This document shows, in pieces, positions 11,441 to 24,577 of a stretch of 64,000 bases of DNA. Location: contig JAMXBD010001106.1 in the NCBI GenBank assembly GCA_024138025.1, forward strand, positions 1 to 64,000, written 5' to 3'. This DNA is from Combretum micranthum (taxonomy: Eukaryota > Streptophyta > Magnoliopsida > Myrtales > Combretaceae). Every line of letters begins with the position of its first letter. Position 1 is the stretch's first letter. The notes under the pieces were generated by a model. That model was not told the origin of the DNA, made no database searches, and worked only from the letters and a program-made list of their open reading frames with translations. The position numbers and the translations under genes were made by a program.

Positions 11441-12420
11441 CTACTGATATCGTCCTGTCATGTCATCATAAGTAGATAATACATCATCATCATATAATAC
11501 TGAAGGACTAGGATAAAGACGACCCTTGCCCTTCTCCTGAGGGCCTAAATGAGGGTAATCATCCTCTCCCTCAGAACTGCTATCACAAATCTCAATCATC
11601 GTGTCTCTATCACCTGGAGGTGCTAAAGTCAAATCTGTATCCATCACCCTAATGCCTCTGGGTGCCAGCCTCAGCTCACTCTCAGCACTAGGTGGTATAT
11701 CTCTCTCAATCCACCTTCCATGTGCTGTCCCAATCCATCTGGCATAATTATAATCTAAAACATACTTTTCTGCCTCAGTCCTTCGTCTCTTTCCTTCTTT
11801 TTCATCCAGCAACTCTGTGGTTATACTCCTTTTATGAACAGTAGTCTGAACTGACTCCTGTACCAGTCTATCCTGCACAGAAGTAGGACACTGGAACTCA
11901 CCTGCTATCTGGGTATAATAGGTGGTTTCCTCATCAAAATGCGTCTGGAATGGCTGCATTTGCTAACCCGTGCAAGCATCAAGTCATCATCATAAGCTGC
12001 ATCACCTCTCACCCGAGTATGATCCTGTCTAACATCATGAGCATAAACTGCTCCCTCCTAATAGATACCCAGACTCTAAAATCTGGAGGCTCTGGTCTCT
12101 CTGATCTGGATGAGACTATAAATGCTATATTGTCAATCTCCAGGCCACCTCCTTTCTGAACTATCATCTCTCAAATCTATAGAGCGTCTCTATAGCTGAT
12201 CCATTATCTGGAAAAGCCTGCTCCATCAGAAATAACCAACCTTTAAACAAAGGCTGTAATCCTCTCTTCCAGGTGCTGAGAATCTCCTCTAAAGTTTTAG
12301 TAATCCCGCATAAATACAAGTCCTCTACCAGACTCACAATCTGCGCCTGTAGTCTGTCAATGTCTCCTCTTCCTGCATACTAAAAATCTCCCATCTAATA
12401 TGACATGTAGCAGGATTAGT
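11441..12420 (-). pseudogene. Element A pre-gag ORF (Gag-like leader protein), broken
   Basis: An extra sense-strand coding region lies between PBS and gag. Its main open piece (11441-11959, 172 codons) has a basic KEGKRRR patch and an acidic tail (SSSEGEDDYPH). Upstream, in other frames, lies TLTDYRRRL and ITKTLEEILSTWKRGLQPLFKGW. This aligns with C5 (ETMVEYRLRL and PRTIKEMYKLWKEGLR), so the ORF is conserved across subfamilies. The spacing resembles a Gag capsid (TIDEYEHEF ... GLEPHF). An ATG is at 12378. The frame stays open upstream to a splice-acceptor-like TTGTGTGCAG ending at 12421. Function unknown. Confidence 0.6.
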
Positions 12421-12597
12421 CTGCACACAACAAAATTTGCATGATTAATAATAATCACACATATTTTATACCTAATTTTGCAGTATAACTCTACCCATAA
12501 CTACCCAACTATTTCTACAGAGTGCTAATTAAATCTACACTTACTATTCACTAAATGTAATTCTTTCACATATTTATCTTTCTTATACTAGTAACCA

Positions 12598-12610
12598 TGC
12601 TCTGATACCA
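12598..12610 (-). other. Element A primer binding site (tRNA-Met)
   Basis: The coding strand reads TGGTATCAGAGCA nine bases inside the 5' LTR. This is complementary to the 3' end of plant initiator tRNA-Met, the usual primer of chromoviruses. Confidence 0.9.
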
Positions 12611-12619
12611 ACTAAATTC

Positions 12620-14417
12620 TGTTACGCCCCGAGGGTACCCTAGTAGTAGTAAACAAGTCACACTTGAATACTATCACTAGATTACCTTCAGAGAACGACA
12701 GGTTTTCAAAACAACAGGATCTTTTAGTTGCTTGATAAGAAATGATAAATATATGAAAGAAATAAATCAGTGAACAAATATTACAAACTATTACAAACTA
12801 AACAGTCTTCCTGAAGTACATAACTGATACATTAGAACTAATTAATCTATTCTAATAAAACATAACCATTAAACCAAAGTACAGACTTAGACTTCCGGCA
12901 CCTAAGCTCTTACCGGAGCCATACTCCTGGAAGTGACTAACCATGGTCGTAAGGTAAACCTGAAAAGACTGTTGGAGTATGAGCGAAACCACAGCTCAGT
13001 GAATAACCAGACATATCATACATCACACAAGTTATTAGTAAATCATATGCAATGCAAGCACTCAACCATATGCACAGATACAAGCTTGGATGATCTAGAA
13101 TCCAAACAGGAAAAAGATTTACGCCCTCTTTTTAAGGGTTGAAGAACCATTACTCCATGACCCACCTGCCCAGGAGAGACTAAGTACAGGAGAATCAACG
13201 ATTTCTCGTTTTAGGGTTATCACTTTGAATATAATCAATTAAACTGACCATCTCCTGCACTCACCTTAGAAACTCCCTAAGTATTAATCATTTCAAAGCG
13301 ATACTACTTGCGGCGCTCTTCGGTGCCACTTAGTTCTCGTAGAACTGACGAAACAAAGAAAGCCTTGGAAGAACTAACACATTAGAACAACCAAGCACTA
13401 ACAGAGAAACGAAATATTAATACGTAGCAGGCTGTCATCCCAATATATATGCAATAATGCAGTTCGTGCAATGCATGATCCAATTATTTCATTAAGTTAA
13501 TAATTCTTATTTAATTTCATAGTGATCATACATTACACACAATCAACATCATACTACTTCACAACATCAAATCATTGCATTATCACTTTGTAAGGATATT
13601 TTATCAATCATACAATCAGATCATAACATACTTTCAACAAAACAATCGTTTGATTATCTTTGCATTACATATTCGACTACTTACAAGCATAAACAATACA
13701 ATATGACTGAATTACTCACCTGCTCATACTGACTCAGTCGTAATAATCAGCTGGAAGATCTCTAGTGTTTCAAAGTCACCTATTAAGATAATTAAAGTAT
13801 TCATCAATAAAATATAAATTGTATAACTAAATTCCTATATGTGACTAGTGTCCTAGACTCGATATTTATCAAGTTTTGGTAATGACTAATGCTGATTTGG
13901 TGTTATCTATACTGAACTCAATGTAGAAAATTATATTTATTTATTATTACTTAGTGTCGTCGTGTTTCTCTTAATTTATCTCGTATAATTATCTTGTTAT
14001 TATTAGAAATCACATTACTCAAATATTTAGCTTATTTCAATTTCCATTCTTACCTATTTTATCTATTTGAGCAAATATTTGACTAATTATAACTTTTATT
14101 AACACTAAATATTTTTCCTTAATTCTAGGGTTTTAAGAATTTTTAGATATTAATCAAAGTATTCTAATATTTGTAGTTACTTATTTATTTAGTAAACTCT
14201 ATATAATATATATATAATATGTATTCAGTAGGTGTATTGCATATATATATATATATATATTTGTTTTATTTCAAAACTAGCTTTCATTGAAGAAAAATGG
14301 ATGTACGCCAGCTTAAAGCTGATAGCCTTGAAACCTAGGTGCTGGTGTAGAATTGGTTTTGTAAAATATTTCATATTGGGTGCACCGGCTTTGAAAGCTA
14401 TCGGCTTCCAATACGCC
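12620..14417 (-). repeat. Element A, 5' LTR, inner part
   Basis: Begins TGTTACGCCCCGAGG on the plus strand and matches 2737-4510 of the 3' LTR. It is interrupted at 14417 by element B. The last five bases, ACGCC (14413-14417), are one copy of the target duplication of B. The insertion point falls within the GCCGGC-rich cluster of this LTR. Confidence 0.92.
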
Positions 14418-17400
14418 AGTCACGCCCCGAGGGTACCCTAGTAGTAGCAAACAAGTCACACTTGATTACTATCACTAGTTTACCTTCAAAGAATGACAGG
14501 TTTTTAAAACAACATGATCTTTTAGTTGATTGATAAGAAATAACAAATACATGAAAGAAATAACTTAGTGAATAAACATTACAGAACCATTACAAACCAT
14601 ATAGTTCATCTGAAATACACAATTAGATATCTATTATAATAGTACATAACTATTAAACTAAAATATAACTGTAGACTTCCAGCTCCTAAGCTCTTACCGG
14701 AGCCATACTCTTGAAGTGACTAACCAGGGTCGTAAGGTAAACCTGAAAAGACTGTTGGAGTATGAGCGAAACCACAGCTCAGTGAATAACCAGACATACC
14801 ATACATCACACAAGTTATTAGCAAATCATATGCACAGATACAAGCTTAGATGATCTAGAATCCAAACAGGAAAAAGATTTACGCCCTCTTTTTAAAGGTT
14901 GAAGAACCATACTCAATGACCCACCTGCCCAGGAGAGACTAAGTACACAGGAAAATCAATGATTTCTCGTTTTAGGGTTATCACTTTGAATATAATAGAT
15001 TAAACTGACCATCTCCTGCAATCCCCTTAGAAACTCCCCAAGTATTAATCATTTCAAATCGATTTTATAGGCAACGTTGTTCGGTGCCACTTAGTTCCCG
15101 TAGGACCGACAGCTTAAAGAATACCTTAGAAGGACTAACACATTAGAACAACCAAGCATAAACAGAGAACCAAAATATTAATACGTAGTACGCTGTCAAC
15201 CTAATATATATGCAATAATGCAATTCGTGCAATGCATGATCAGATTATTTTGTTAAGTCAATAATTCTTAATCAAGTTCATGGTGACCATACATTACACA
15301 CAATCATCATTATACTACTTCACAACATCAAATCGTTGCATTATCGCTTTTGTAAGGATATCTTGACAATCTTACAATCAGTTCACAACATATTTCAACA
15401 ATACAATCGTTTAATTATCTTTGCATTACATATTCAACTACTTACAAGCACATATAGTACAATATAACTGAATTACTCACCTGCTCATACTGACTCAGTC
15501 GTAGTAATCAGCTGGGAGATCTTCTAGTGTATCAAAATCACCTATTAAGATGAATAAAGTATTCATCAATATAAATTAACTAAATTCCTATATGTGGCTA
15601 GTGTCCTAGACTCGATATTTATCAGGTTTTAGTAGTGACTATTACAAATTCTATGTTATTATATACTGATCTCAATATAGAAAATTATCTCTATTTATTG
15701 TTTCTTAGTGTTGTCGTATTTCTCCTATAATTATTTTGTTATTTTTAGAAGTCACATTACTCGAAAATTTAGCTTATTTTAATTTCCATTCTTACCTATT
15801 TTATCTATTTAAAACAAATATTGGACGAGTTATAACTTTTATTAACACTAAATATTTTCTTTTAATTCTAAGGATTTAAGAATTATTAGATATTACGCAA
15901 AACATTCTAAATATTTGTATTTACTCATCTAAGTAGTATTCTATATTGTGATATATATATATATAATATATATATATATACTCAGTAGATGTATTGTGTA
16001 TATATATATATATATATATTTTCTGTTTAGATTAGAACAAGCTTTCGTTGAAGAACTTTGACTGTACGCCGGCTCAAAGCCGTCGGCCTTCAAACCCAGG
16101 TGCCGGTGGAAGTATGGTTTAGAAAATTATTTTATAAGAGTTGCATCGACTTTGAAAGCTATCGGCTTTCAACATACGCCGGCTCTACGCCGTCGGTGTA
16201 AATCTCTAGGTAGCTAGCTTATGTTCATTTTTACGTGAAAATTATTTTTACGTAGCTTCTGATCAGTGTAAGCCGTCCCTATGCCGCCGGCCTATTCATG
16301 TAAGCCGCCGGCGTTGAGCAATTACACTGCCGGCTTTGGGACAGTGTTGGTACTGTTCATCATCTTCCCACTCTGTCCGATTCAATTTCTTTAAATTTTA
16401 CACGTTAAAAACATTACTAAACCGTTCCTAAATGTTTATATATCTTCTATAAGGACATAAAACAATTTTGAATACGTCTAAAAACATATATATTTAGATC
16501 TCAATCTTATGAAAGTAAAACTAGGGTATCGAAGTTTACCTCGTTTGAGCCGATCCGATGGAATTCGAAGCTTATGGTTGTGTTTACTACGTTCCTAAGA
16601 TTATTAGAAGTCAGTTATGAAGCTTAGATTTGAAAGAAAATCATTCGAATTACCTCAGCTTACCTTTGAACTCGTGTTCAAGGGTTTTTAGTAATGTTTT
16701 TCTCTCGATCCGAACTTGTATGATTTGATCTGTTTGTTCTTTGTTTTTGGTTTGTTTTGTTTGTTATCTGGAAGCTATTTCGTGATGAGGAGTTTGGGAA
16801 TTGATAAATTTTGTTTGTTCTCCATTAAGGTCATTTAATACACATATATATAGAAGAAGAAGAATGATGAAGTTGCGGCTGTTTCCTCCGAATTCTCCTC
16901 CGATTTTTGCTGCCTTTTATCTGTTATTTTCATCCTAATTAATGTTAGGTGAGTTGTCATTGTTTGATTGGTGTGGAGGTTGCTTTTGTTGAATAATTTA
17001 GGTAAATTATTGTGAGATTTCGGCTCTTCTTCTTCTCCGAAATTCTCCCACCGAATTAGCCGACAATATATATATATATATTAGTTAATTATTTGATTAA
17101 GTTTTGAGATAATTTAACGAGTTATACGGGTACTAATTAGCTAATATTTGAGAGTTTTTTTGTACAAAAATATGTTTATAGAAGTATACAAAACACTTAG
17201 ATTTTCAAATAATACAATTTTTAGTTTTATATATACATAGTTAATTATTCGTATAATTTTATCTCCCGCGATTAAGATTTCTTAAGCTTATTAGGTCAAT
17301 TTTTTGTTTCAGGCTCCGATAGCTTAAGAAAACTCAAATTAGAACAATAGCGTGATTCGATTATTTATTTGGAGTTCAGATTTTGAGTTATTCAACAATT

Positions 17401-17798
17401 TATGTTTTCGTTGTGTATTTATAATCCTAACGGTTTATCTTTGGGTCTTCGTTTTCTGTTTATATGTGTAAATAATCATTTACTTAGTATTATACTTAAT
17501 ACGGAAACTAAACTATATATATATATATATATTTAGTTTTGACACCTAACATGAAATCTTATTAGTAGCGTTTAATTTTATCTAGGAATTCTTGAATTAT
17601 TCATTCAAGACACGAAATCTCGTTTTTGGTATCAACTAGGATTAAAGAATTTCTTTATTCGAATTCTAAATCATTTATCTAACCAAATTCTAGATATTGA
17701 TCTATTCTTAGACTTTAATTAGAATCTAAATCTATTAACTAATTCACATGATCTATTATAAAGTCATGTACTAATGTGGAAAATTCCCGGGGTTTACA
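14418..17798 (-). repeat. Element B, 3' LTR (3,381 bp)
   Basis: Ends CCCGGGGTTTACA at 17798, next to the PPT. It matches the 5' LTR (33447-36833). It has (TA)n tracts near 15949-16019, a GCC-box (AGCCGCC, 16303-16309) with nearby GCCGGC motifs, and a TATA-like run near 16850. No gene is present in it. Confidence 0.92.
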
Positions 17799-17814
17799 TT
17801 CTCCCCCCTTTAAA
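17799..17814 (-). other. Element B polypurine tract
   Basis: The plus strand reads TTCTCCCCCCTTTAAA directly beside the LTR end: a polypurine tract on the coding strand. Confidence 0.85.
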
Positions 17815-17912
17815 TTAAGCTTTGTCCCTAAAGCTTGAATACGTACCTGAATTCTCAAACAAATGTGAATAGTTCTTCTTGATTTCCTCTTCTAGTTCCC
17901 ATGTAATCTCTT

Positions 17913-19269
17913 CTATTCGGGGGTCCCACAATACTTTGACATAACGAATTTCCTTATTCTGAGAACTTGCACTTTACGGTCCAACATTTTAACTGGATGC
18001 TTCTCATAAGTCAAATTCTCTTTCAAATCAATTCGTTCCAATTCTACTATCTTATCTGGATCCAGTACATACTTTCTTAGAATCGATACATGGAAAACAT
18101 TATGTATACAAGATAAATTGGGTGGCAATGCAAGACGGTATGCTAGGTTCCCAACTCGTTCCAATATCTCAAATGGTCCAATATATCTAGGACTCAACTT
18201 GTCTTTTGTTTGTCTACCATAAAGACTTTTGATTAGACTTATCTTTAAATATACATGTTCTCCTTCATTAAATTCCAATTCTCTTCTTTTTAAGTCCGCC
18301 CAGCTCTTTTGTCTGTCTTTAGCTGCTTTCATTCTTTGCTTTATTACCGAAGCCTTCTCAATTGTTTCCTGAACCAATTCAGGTCCATCCAATACTTTCT
18401 CCAAGTTATCCCAGAACAATGGTGACCGACATTTTCTACCATATAAAGCTTCATAGGGTGGCATCCCTATGCTTGAATGGTAATTGTTATTATATGCAAA
18501 TTTCACTAATGGTAAATGTTGGTCCTAATTTCCTTTGAATTCCATAATACAAGCTCTCAACATATCCTCCATCGTTTAAATAGTCCTTTCTGTTTGTCCA
18601 TCAGTTTGAGGATGATAAGCTATGCTAAATTTCAATTGAGTTCCTAAAGCTTTTTGTAATCCTTGCCAAAATCTGGAAACAAACCGTGGATCTCGATCCG
18701 ATACTATACTGACAGGTACACCATGCATTCTCACAATTTCTTTCAAATATATTCGTGCCAATTTTTCTAATGAATATGTCATGTTAATTGGCAAGAAATG
18801 AGCTGATTTCGTGAGTCTATCTACAATAACCCAAACAGCACCATGACCCACATTTGTCTTAGGTAATGAGCACACAAAATCCATGGAAATCTGATCCCCT
18901 TTCCATTCGGGTATCGGTAATGGTTTCAACAACCCACCTGGTTTTTGGTGTTCAGCTTGATCCTTTGACATACATCACATTTAGCCACAAATTCTGCAAT
19001 ATCCTTTTCATCCCATTCCACCAATACGCACGTTTCAGCTATTGGTATATCTTTGTTTCTCCTAGGTGTATAGAATATCCAAAATAACGTGCTTCATGCA
19101 TTAATTCCTTCCTTAAGCTCTCATCATGTGGCACACACAATCTTTTATTCATTCTTAACACCTCTTCTTCATCCACATGGAAATTCTTGTACTTTGCTTG
19201 AGATATTCCTTGTTTAATCTCTCGTATTTCAACATCTTCTTTCTGAGCTTCCTTAATCCTCTGAAGCAA
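17913..19269 (-). pseudogene. pol: Element B integrase and chromodomain (fragmented)
   Basis: Three consecutive pieces in shifted frames. 19039-19269 encodes the HHCC finger start (HEARYFGYSIH). 18576-18971 encodes the core with SMDFV and SDRDPRF and ends at a stop in the [10 protein letters not shown] motif. 17913-18506 encodes FAYNNNYHSSIGMPPYEALYG, the GPF region and the start of the chromodomain. The protein would insert element DNA into chromatin. A one-base loss near 17960 breaks the chromodomain. The region upstream of 19303 is continued at 23607 beyond solo LTR C1. Confidence 0.88.
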
Positions 19270-19307
19270 GTAGGTTCCAAAATTAGGTTTCCCAATTCAG
19301 CTTCCAA

Positions 19308-22300
19308 TGTAAGCCCCGGAAAATTTTAGTAAATAATTTCAAGATGAACTTCGAAAATAAACCCTAAAAATCACTCCAAATTAAAACCGAATTTCGATAA
19401 GTTCTAATTCACGAATGAATTCAGAAACTTCTTAATCTTGAGAAAATGAAAATCTTTAAACAATAAAATAAGAACTCAATGGTTTTCAAATTCAAAACCA
19501 CAACGTACGAAAAATTCCATATTTAACTCCGACTTATAAAAACGGATAATATAAAGCTCGAAAACAAATTATTAAAAAGCAAATAATGATTGACCTTCGA
19601 AAATATAACTCAATTCAAGAATTTCGAAAACATTAAGAGATATTAAATACTTACAAAAATAAAATTAAAATAAATTTCTCAAATTAAATATGTTGTATAA
19701 ACATAAATATCAGTTTCCAAATTGGCAAAGGTCTAAACCAGAAAATCACCCGAAAACCCTAACCGGAATACAATAGTGTAAGCCCGGCAATCTAGCGCCC
19801 CTAACCCTAGAGGCCGAGGTGTAGTTTAAATGTATAGAATAGCTCATAGTAATATGAGTTTGTTTAAAAATATCAGATTGGTAAATTTTTGACCTAATTC
19901 GAACCCGTTCGGATACAAACTTTGAAAAGCGTGTCTCGGGGCTTGAGATATCAAAAATATACCAATAGTACCATTAGACTCATAATTTCATAAGATTTCT
20001 AAATATATCAGTTATATAATTTTTCGGGTTATAAATGTTACAGTTATAACCTTTTTATCGTATTTCCATTATTACCGGTATTTAACTAGTCTTTTGGTAC
20101 TATTCACTACTTTTCATTTTACAATGTTATTATTCTTATAATATAAACCCCAGTTTTTCTAGTAATCAAGTAAACTTCGAAAACTTGAAAACAAAACCCT
20201 AAACCGGTTTGGTCCATATTTTGTAAGAAAAACCTAGAAGCCCTAAATCCGGCTTTCTTTCGGTTTTATATCAAAAGGACTTTTATAAAATAATTTAATG
20301 TGGAATATTGTTTTAAAGTATATTTTAAACCGTGGAAAGTTTTTATTTCGAAAAATTTTCTATTCCGGGCCTTCCCGAGCTCAATTACGGAAAAAGCGTG
20401 CCCCGGACCACGAACTCAGAAAAATGTTCCGGAATATTCATTAGAATCGTAATTTTATAAGGATTCCAAAAATATCAATTTTATAATTTTCCGGACTATA
20501 AAAATTACAGTTATAGCCTTTTCCCGTGTTTTCGTTACAACCGGTAAAGTAGATGTCTTGTCTACTATTCACAAGTACAACCTACACTACACACTACCCA
20601 TACCCTATTCTTACATCCTTACAACTACTCATTTCAATTTTCTTTCCCAATGAATTTTGTCTCTTAAATAATTATTACATTTATTACATTTTAATTACTT
20701 AAATTACAAAATATCAAATTTCACACACACACACTCCCTCCCTCCCCCTTTGGCCGGCGCCCCCTTCCCCTTTCCCCCTCTCTTTTGTTTTGTTTTTGAT
20801 ATTTTATTTCAATTACAAACCCTAATCTATTCATATATAAACACATTTTCTCTCTCTCTCCTCATTTTCTCTTGTTTCAAATTTTTACAAAAGTGGAAAA
20901 ACGCTCTCCTCCTCCCCCTTGATGCCGTGAGCCCCCTCCCTCTCTCCCTCACACACTCAAGCTCAAATCTTCTTCTTTTCTACTCCAAAACTCCATTGGT
21001 ATGTTGATTTTAGGCTTTGTACTTCCCAATTCTTATAATGGCAAAGCTATATCTTGTGTGTTTTCTCATTTAATCCCAATGAGCATATGCTAGGGACATG
21101 AAAATACTTGAACAAGAATATCAAGCCATCACAAGACATGGATCTAGTGTTTAAATGAGTTTATGTTAAGATATTCTTTTGTTATGCATGTAAGGTAAAG
21201 ATCTTGCATATATGTTGATGTTCATGCCATGAAGTTTATGATCCATGCATTATATTTAGTAGATCTAATGTTTAGACATCCACGTATTCATCTACATGCA
21301 TGTTCATATAGTTATTTTGATTTCCATGCATTGATGATCATAAAAATGTAGCCTTGCATATGTATAGATGTGTTAGATAGTAGATCTCTATGGATAGAAG
21401 GCAAGTAGATTGAAAAAGGAAAGGTTTTATTAGAAATGATTTGTTGGAAATTCGGATGGAATTAGAACCCTACCTTAAAGACCACCAAAACCACTTTAAA
21501 ACTCATATTTTTCATATAAATTTGAAGGTATGTCTAATAGATACCTTTGAGGAATGATTTTCATAAGCTTAGATGAGTTTAAGCATGATAAGAATGTAAA
21601 ACAAGTAGTGGAGTTAGAATGAAAAATGTTGATATGTGGATTAATAGTCAAATTCGTAATTTAGGACCATGCCTACATGAACACCTAGTATCAAGGTCTA
21701 AATTGGATGTTTTATGAGTTAAATGTAGATAATAGATACATTGGAGCTTCAATTTTTAATGCATTAAACAAGTTTTCTCATAAGGGAAATGCAAGAAAAT
21801 GAAATTTCAAAAATTCGGATTTTTACAAGAAGCTTGTTTAAAAACATGTTTACCAAAAGAAAAATGTGGATTTTTATGTATAAATGAAGGCCATGATTAA
21901 TATAGACCTTAAGAACTCATTTTTATTTAGATAACAAGTAAATTTCAAGAATAAAATCATAGAAACCCTAGGGAATGTAAAGTTAGGAAGAATAGCTTTT
22001 TAGAAATAACCTTTATGGAATTTTATAACAATTAGGAGTTCATAAGAGTTCATCATCAAAGATCTTCAAGACCATGCATATATTGAGTTCATTACATAAC
22101 ATTCATGTTAGGAATTCATTCATATACTATCTATACATGAATCATCAACTAGGAACATTTTTATCAAAAGCGAAACAATTTTTCTGAATCGGGAAAGTGA
22201 CAGAACAGATCTGATCCTACTGTTCCGTGGCTTTACTGTTTCCAAAACTAGAAAATAATACTATAAATAGATATATCTTTCGAAGTAGGTAGAGATCGAT

Positions 22301-23606
22301 ATAAAATTTGCGAGATTCCGAGTTAAAATGACCAAGTTATGGCCGTTTTAAGTTGGAATTTCGGTTTAGGACGCAAATTGCGAATTTGATAGTTTGAATG
22401 AGATAGTTTGGATTAGTTAAGTGATGAAATACTTATTAGAGTATTTCTTCCTTTTTAGGAGATCCCGAGATCAACGATTCCTTGCCACCGAATTATTATT
22501 ACTAGAAGACCGGTGATCCAATGGCCGAGTGAGTTTTCTCCTTGTTTTATTACCTTGTTTGTGCTTGTAGTTAGTCGCATTAGAATTATAGGAATAAGAT
22601 AAAAATCGATATGAACGGGGATGGGATATATGATGAGGCTGTGATGAATGTATGCCAAAGAATACTAAAGCATATCGAAACCACGATTTGATTGGATAAC
22701 TTCATTGTTCATATTATTTCTGTTATGTGTATGATATTGGCTGGTCACTCTAAAGAATGTATAAATATTATGACCTAAGCAAAAAGTAAATTGATCATGC
22801 ATCGCATTGGACATATTCCATTTGGTAGCGTGCTACTCCTACGCAGGTCGATCGGTATGGTCCGAGGACTCGTTTGGATAATGAGACCCGGGATCAGAGC
22901 TCATTCATAGGAAACTAAGGCGCATCGGGGATGCATTCCATGTGTGAGCCTAGCCGAGGCGAGTGCTATGAGCCGAGGGCTTGGGGACTAGCAGCAGTCG
23001 CGTAGACTTCAATACCATCCCTAACCCAAGATACGGAGGGCGTAAATCCGTTCTGTGTGTGGGTTCCGGATACCCATGCATAATTGTTTGCTCATGTGTT
23101 TGTTCATGCATAGCATATGGTTGATTATAACTTGCTTGTATGGTACGGAATTAAGGGAATTCTCACTAAGCTAGTGTAGCTTATACCCCTATAGTTGTTT
23201 AAATGAACAGGTTATCTCAAGAATGCAAAGTGGGGACTAAATTGGTTGGAGCCGGGTATGACTTCGGGATTTTGGCAAAGAATACAAATGTTTGAAGATA
23301 TCAGCTAGTTTATGATTTGTCTTGTAATAGTTATGTAGGGAAGTCTGTGGATGAATGTAATCGAAGTTGAATGATTTGTATTTTGAAGTATAGTGATTGG
23401 TATCTGAAGTATAGTAAATTTGTATTTCCTTTACATTGTTACTCAATTGTATCAACATAAAATGTATCATTCCGACGCGTCTCCTTTATGTGTTAGACGC
23501 CTTGTACATAGTATGGAAGCCTTCGCGTGACTGAGGTGGTCATTCTTAGGCTTTAATATTATGTACGGCGGACTGCCACGTTTAGGGTATCCTTCGGGGC
23601 GTGACA
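19308..23606 (+). mobile_element. Family-C solo LTR C1 (4,299 bp), inside pol of B
   Basis: Starts TGTAAGCCCCGG and ends GGGGCGTGACA, flanked by the exact 5-bp duplication TCCAA (19303-19307, 23607-23611). It interrupts the pol gene of B between codons that are contiguous in A near 7830. No internal region remains, so it is a solo LTR, the usual product of LTR-LTR recombination. It carries a TATA-like box near 20834, CT-rich leader sequence, and a conserved segment around 22800-23060. Small ORFs inside (20750-21007 and others) are not supported as genes. Confidence 0.93.
20834..20841 (+). promoter_or_regulatory. TATA box of solo LTR C1
   Basis: TATATAAA, preceded by AACCCTAATC and followed by an extended TCTCTCTC leader, a typical plant core promoter layout. 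The equivalent in C5 is TATAATA at 40082 and in C3 TATATATA at 58650, both followed by the same CT-rich leader. Confidence 0.55.
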
Positions 23607-23650
23607 TCCAACCTTTGCATTGAGAATTCCAAGTTTAATCTTTCAAATTC

Positions 23651-24577
23651 CTAGATGAGTTCTTTCTGTTCCGTCAATATTGAGGCCACTTCTCCATAAC
23701 TCTTTCGGCTCAATGCATCAGCCACAGCATTCACTTTACCAGGATGGTAATTAATGGTAAGATCATAATCTTTAATCAATTCCAACCATCGTCTTTGTTT
23801 CATGTTCAACTCTTTTTGTGTAAATATATACTTTAAACTTTTGTGATCCGTATATATTTCACATTTCTGTCCATACAAATAGTGACGCTAAATTTTGAGT
23901 GCAAAAACAATAGCAGCTAATTCTAGATCATGAGTGGGGTAATTCATCTCATGCGGTTTTAATTGTCTAGAAGCATATGCTATTACTTTTCCATTTTGCA
24001 TTAATACACATCCCAATCCATTTCTGGATGCATCACTGTAGACAGTATATAGATCCTTGTCATTGGGTAAAACCAATATTGGTGCAGATATTAACCTCTC
24101 TTTCAGTTCTTGGAAACTTTGTTCACGCTGATCATTCCACTCAAATTTCTCATTCTTCCTGGTCAGTTGAGTCAAAGGTCTTGCAATCTTTGAGAAATCC
24201 TTCACAAATTTCCAATAATATCCTGCCAATCCCAAGAAACTCCTAACTTCAGTAATAGTTTCAGGTCTTTTCCATTCCACAATAGCTTTAACTTTTGCAG
24301 GATCAACCGATATTCCTTCTCCCGAAACAATATGTCCAAGGAATGACTTACTTCTAAGCCAAAATTCACACTTAGACAATTTAGCATACAGCTTATTATT
24401 TCTCAATATTTGTAATACACTTCTCAAATTCTCGTCATGCTGTTCTTCATTAGATGAATATACAAGGATATCATCTATGAAAACAATCACACAAATATCC
24501 AGCAAAGGTCTAAAGATACGATTCATCATATCCATAAAAACTGCGGGTGCATTAGTTAACCCAAATGGCATGACCAA
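23651..24577 (-). pseudogene. pol: Element B RT palm and RNase H, one in-frame stop
   Basis: One reading frame from [14 protein letters not shown] through the catalytic [15 protein letters not shown] and FLGHI, then RNase H with YSDAS, DLELAAI and YTDHKSLKY to VADALSR. The only break is a TAG at 23888-23890, where A encodes Trp in KIWRHYLYG (TGG to TAG). The RT/RNaseH junction that is frameshifted in A is intact here. The N-terminal integrase is separated by solo LTR C1. Confidence 0.92.

Noticed and set aside
15949..16019. (TA)n tracts considered as TATA boxes
   Set aside because: They vary in length between LTR copies and behave like microsatellites; the TATATATA run beside the CTT repeat is the better candidate.
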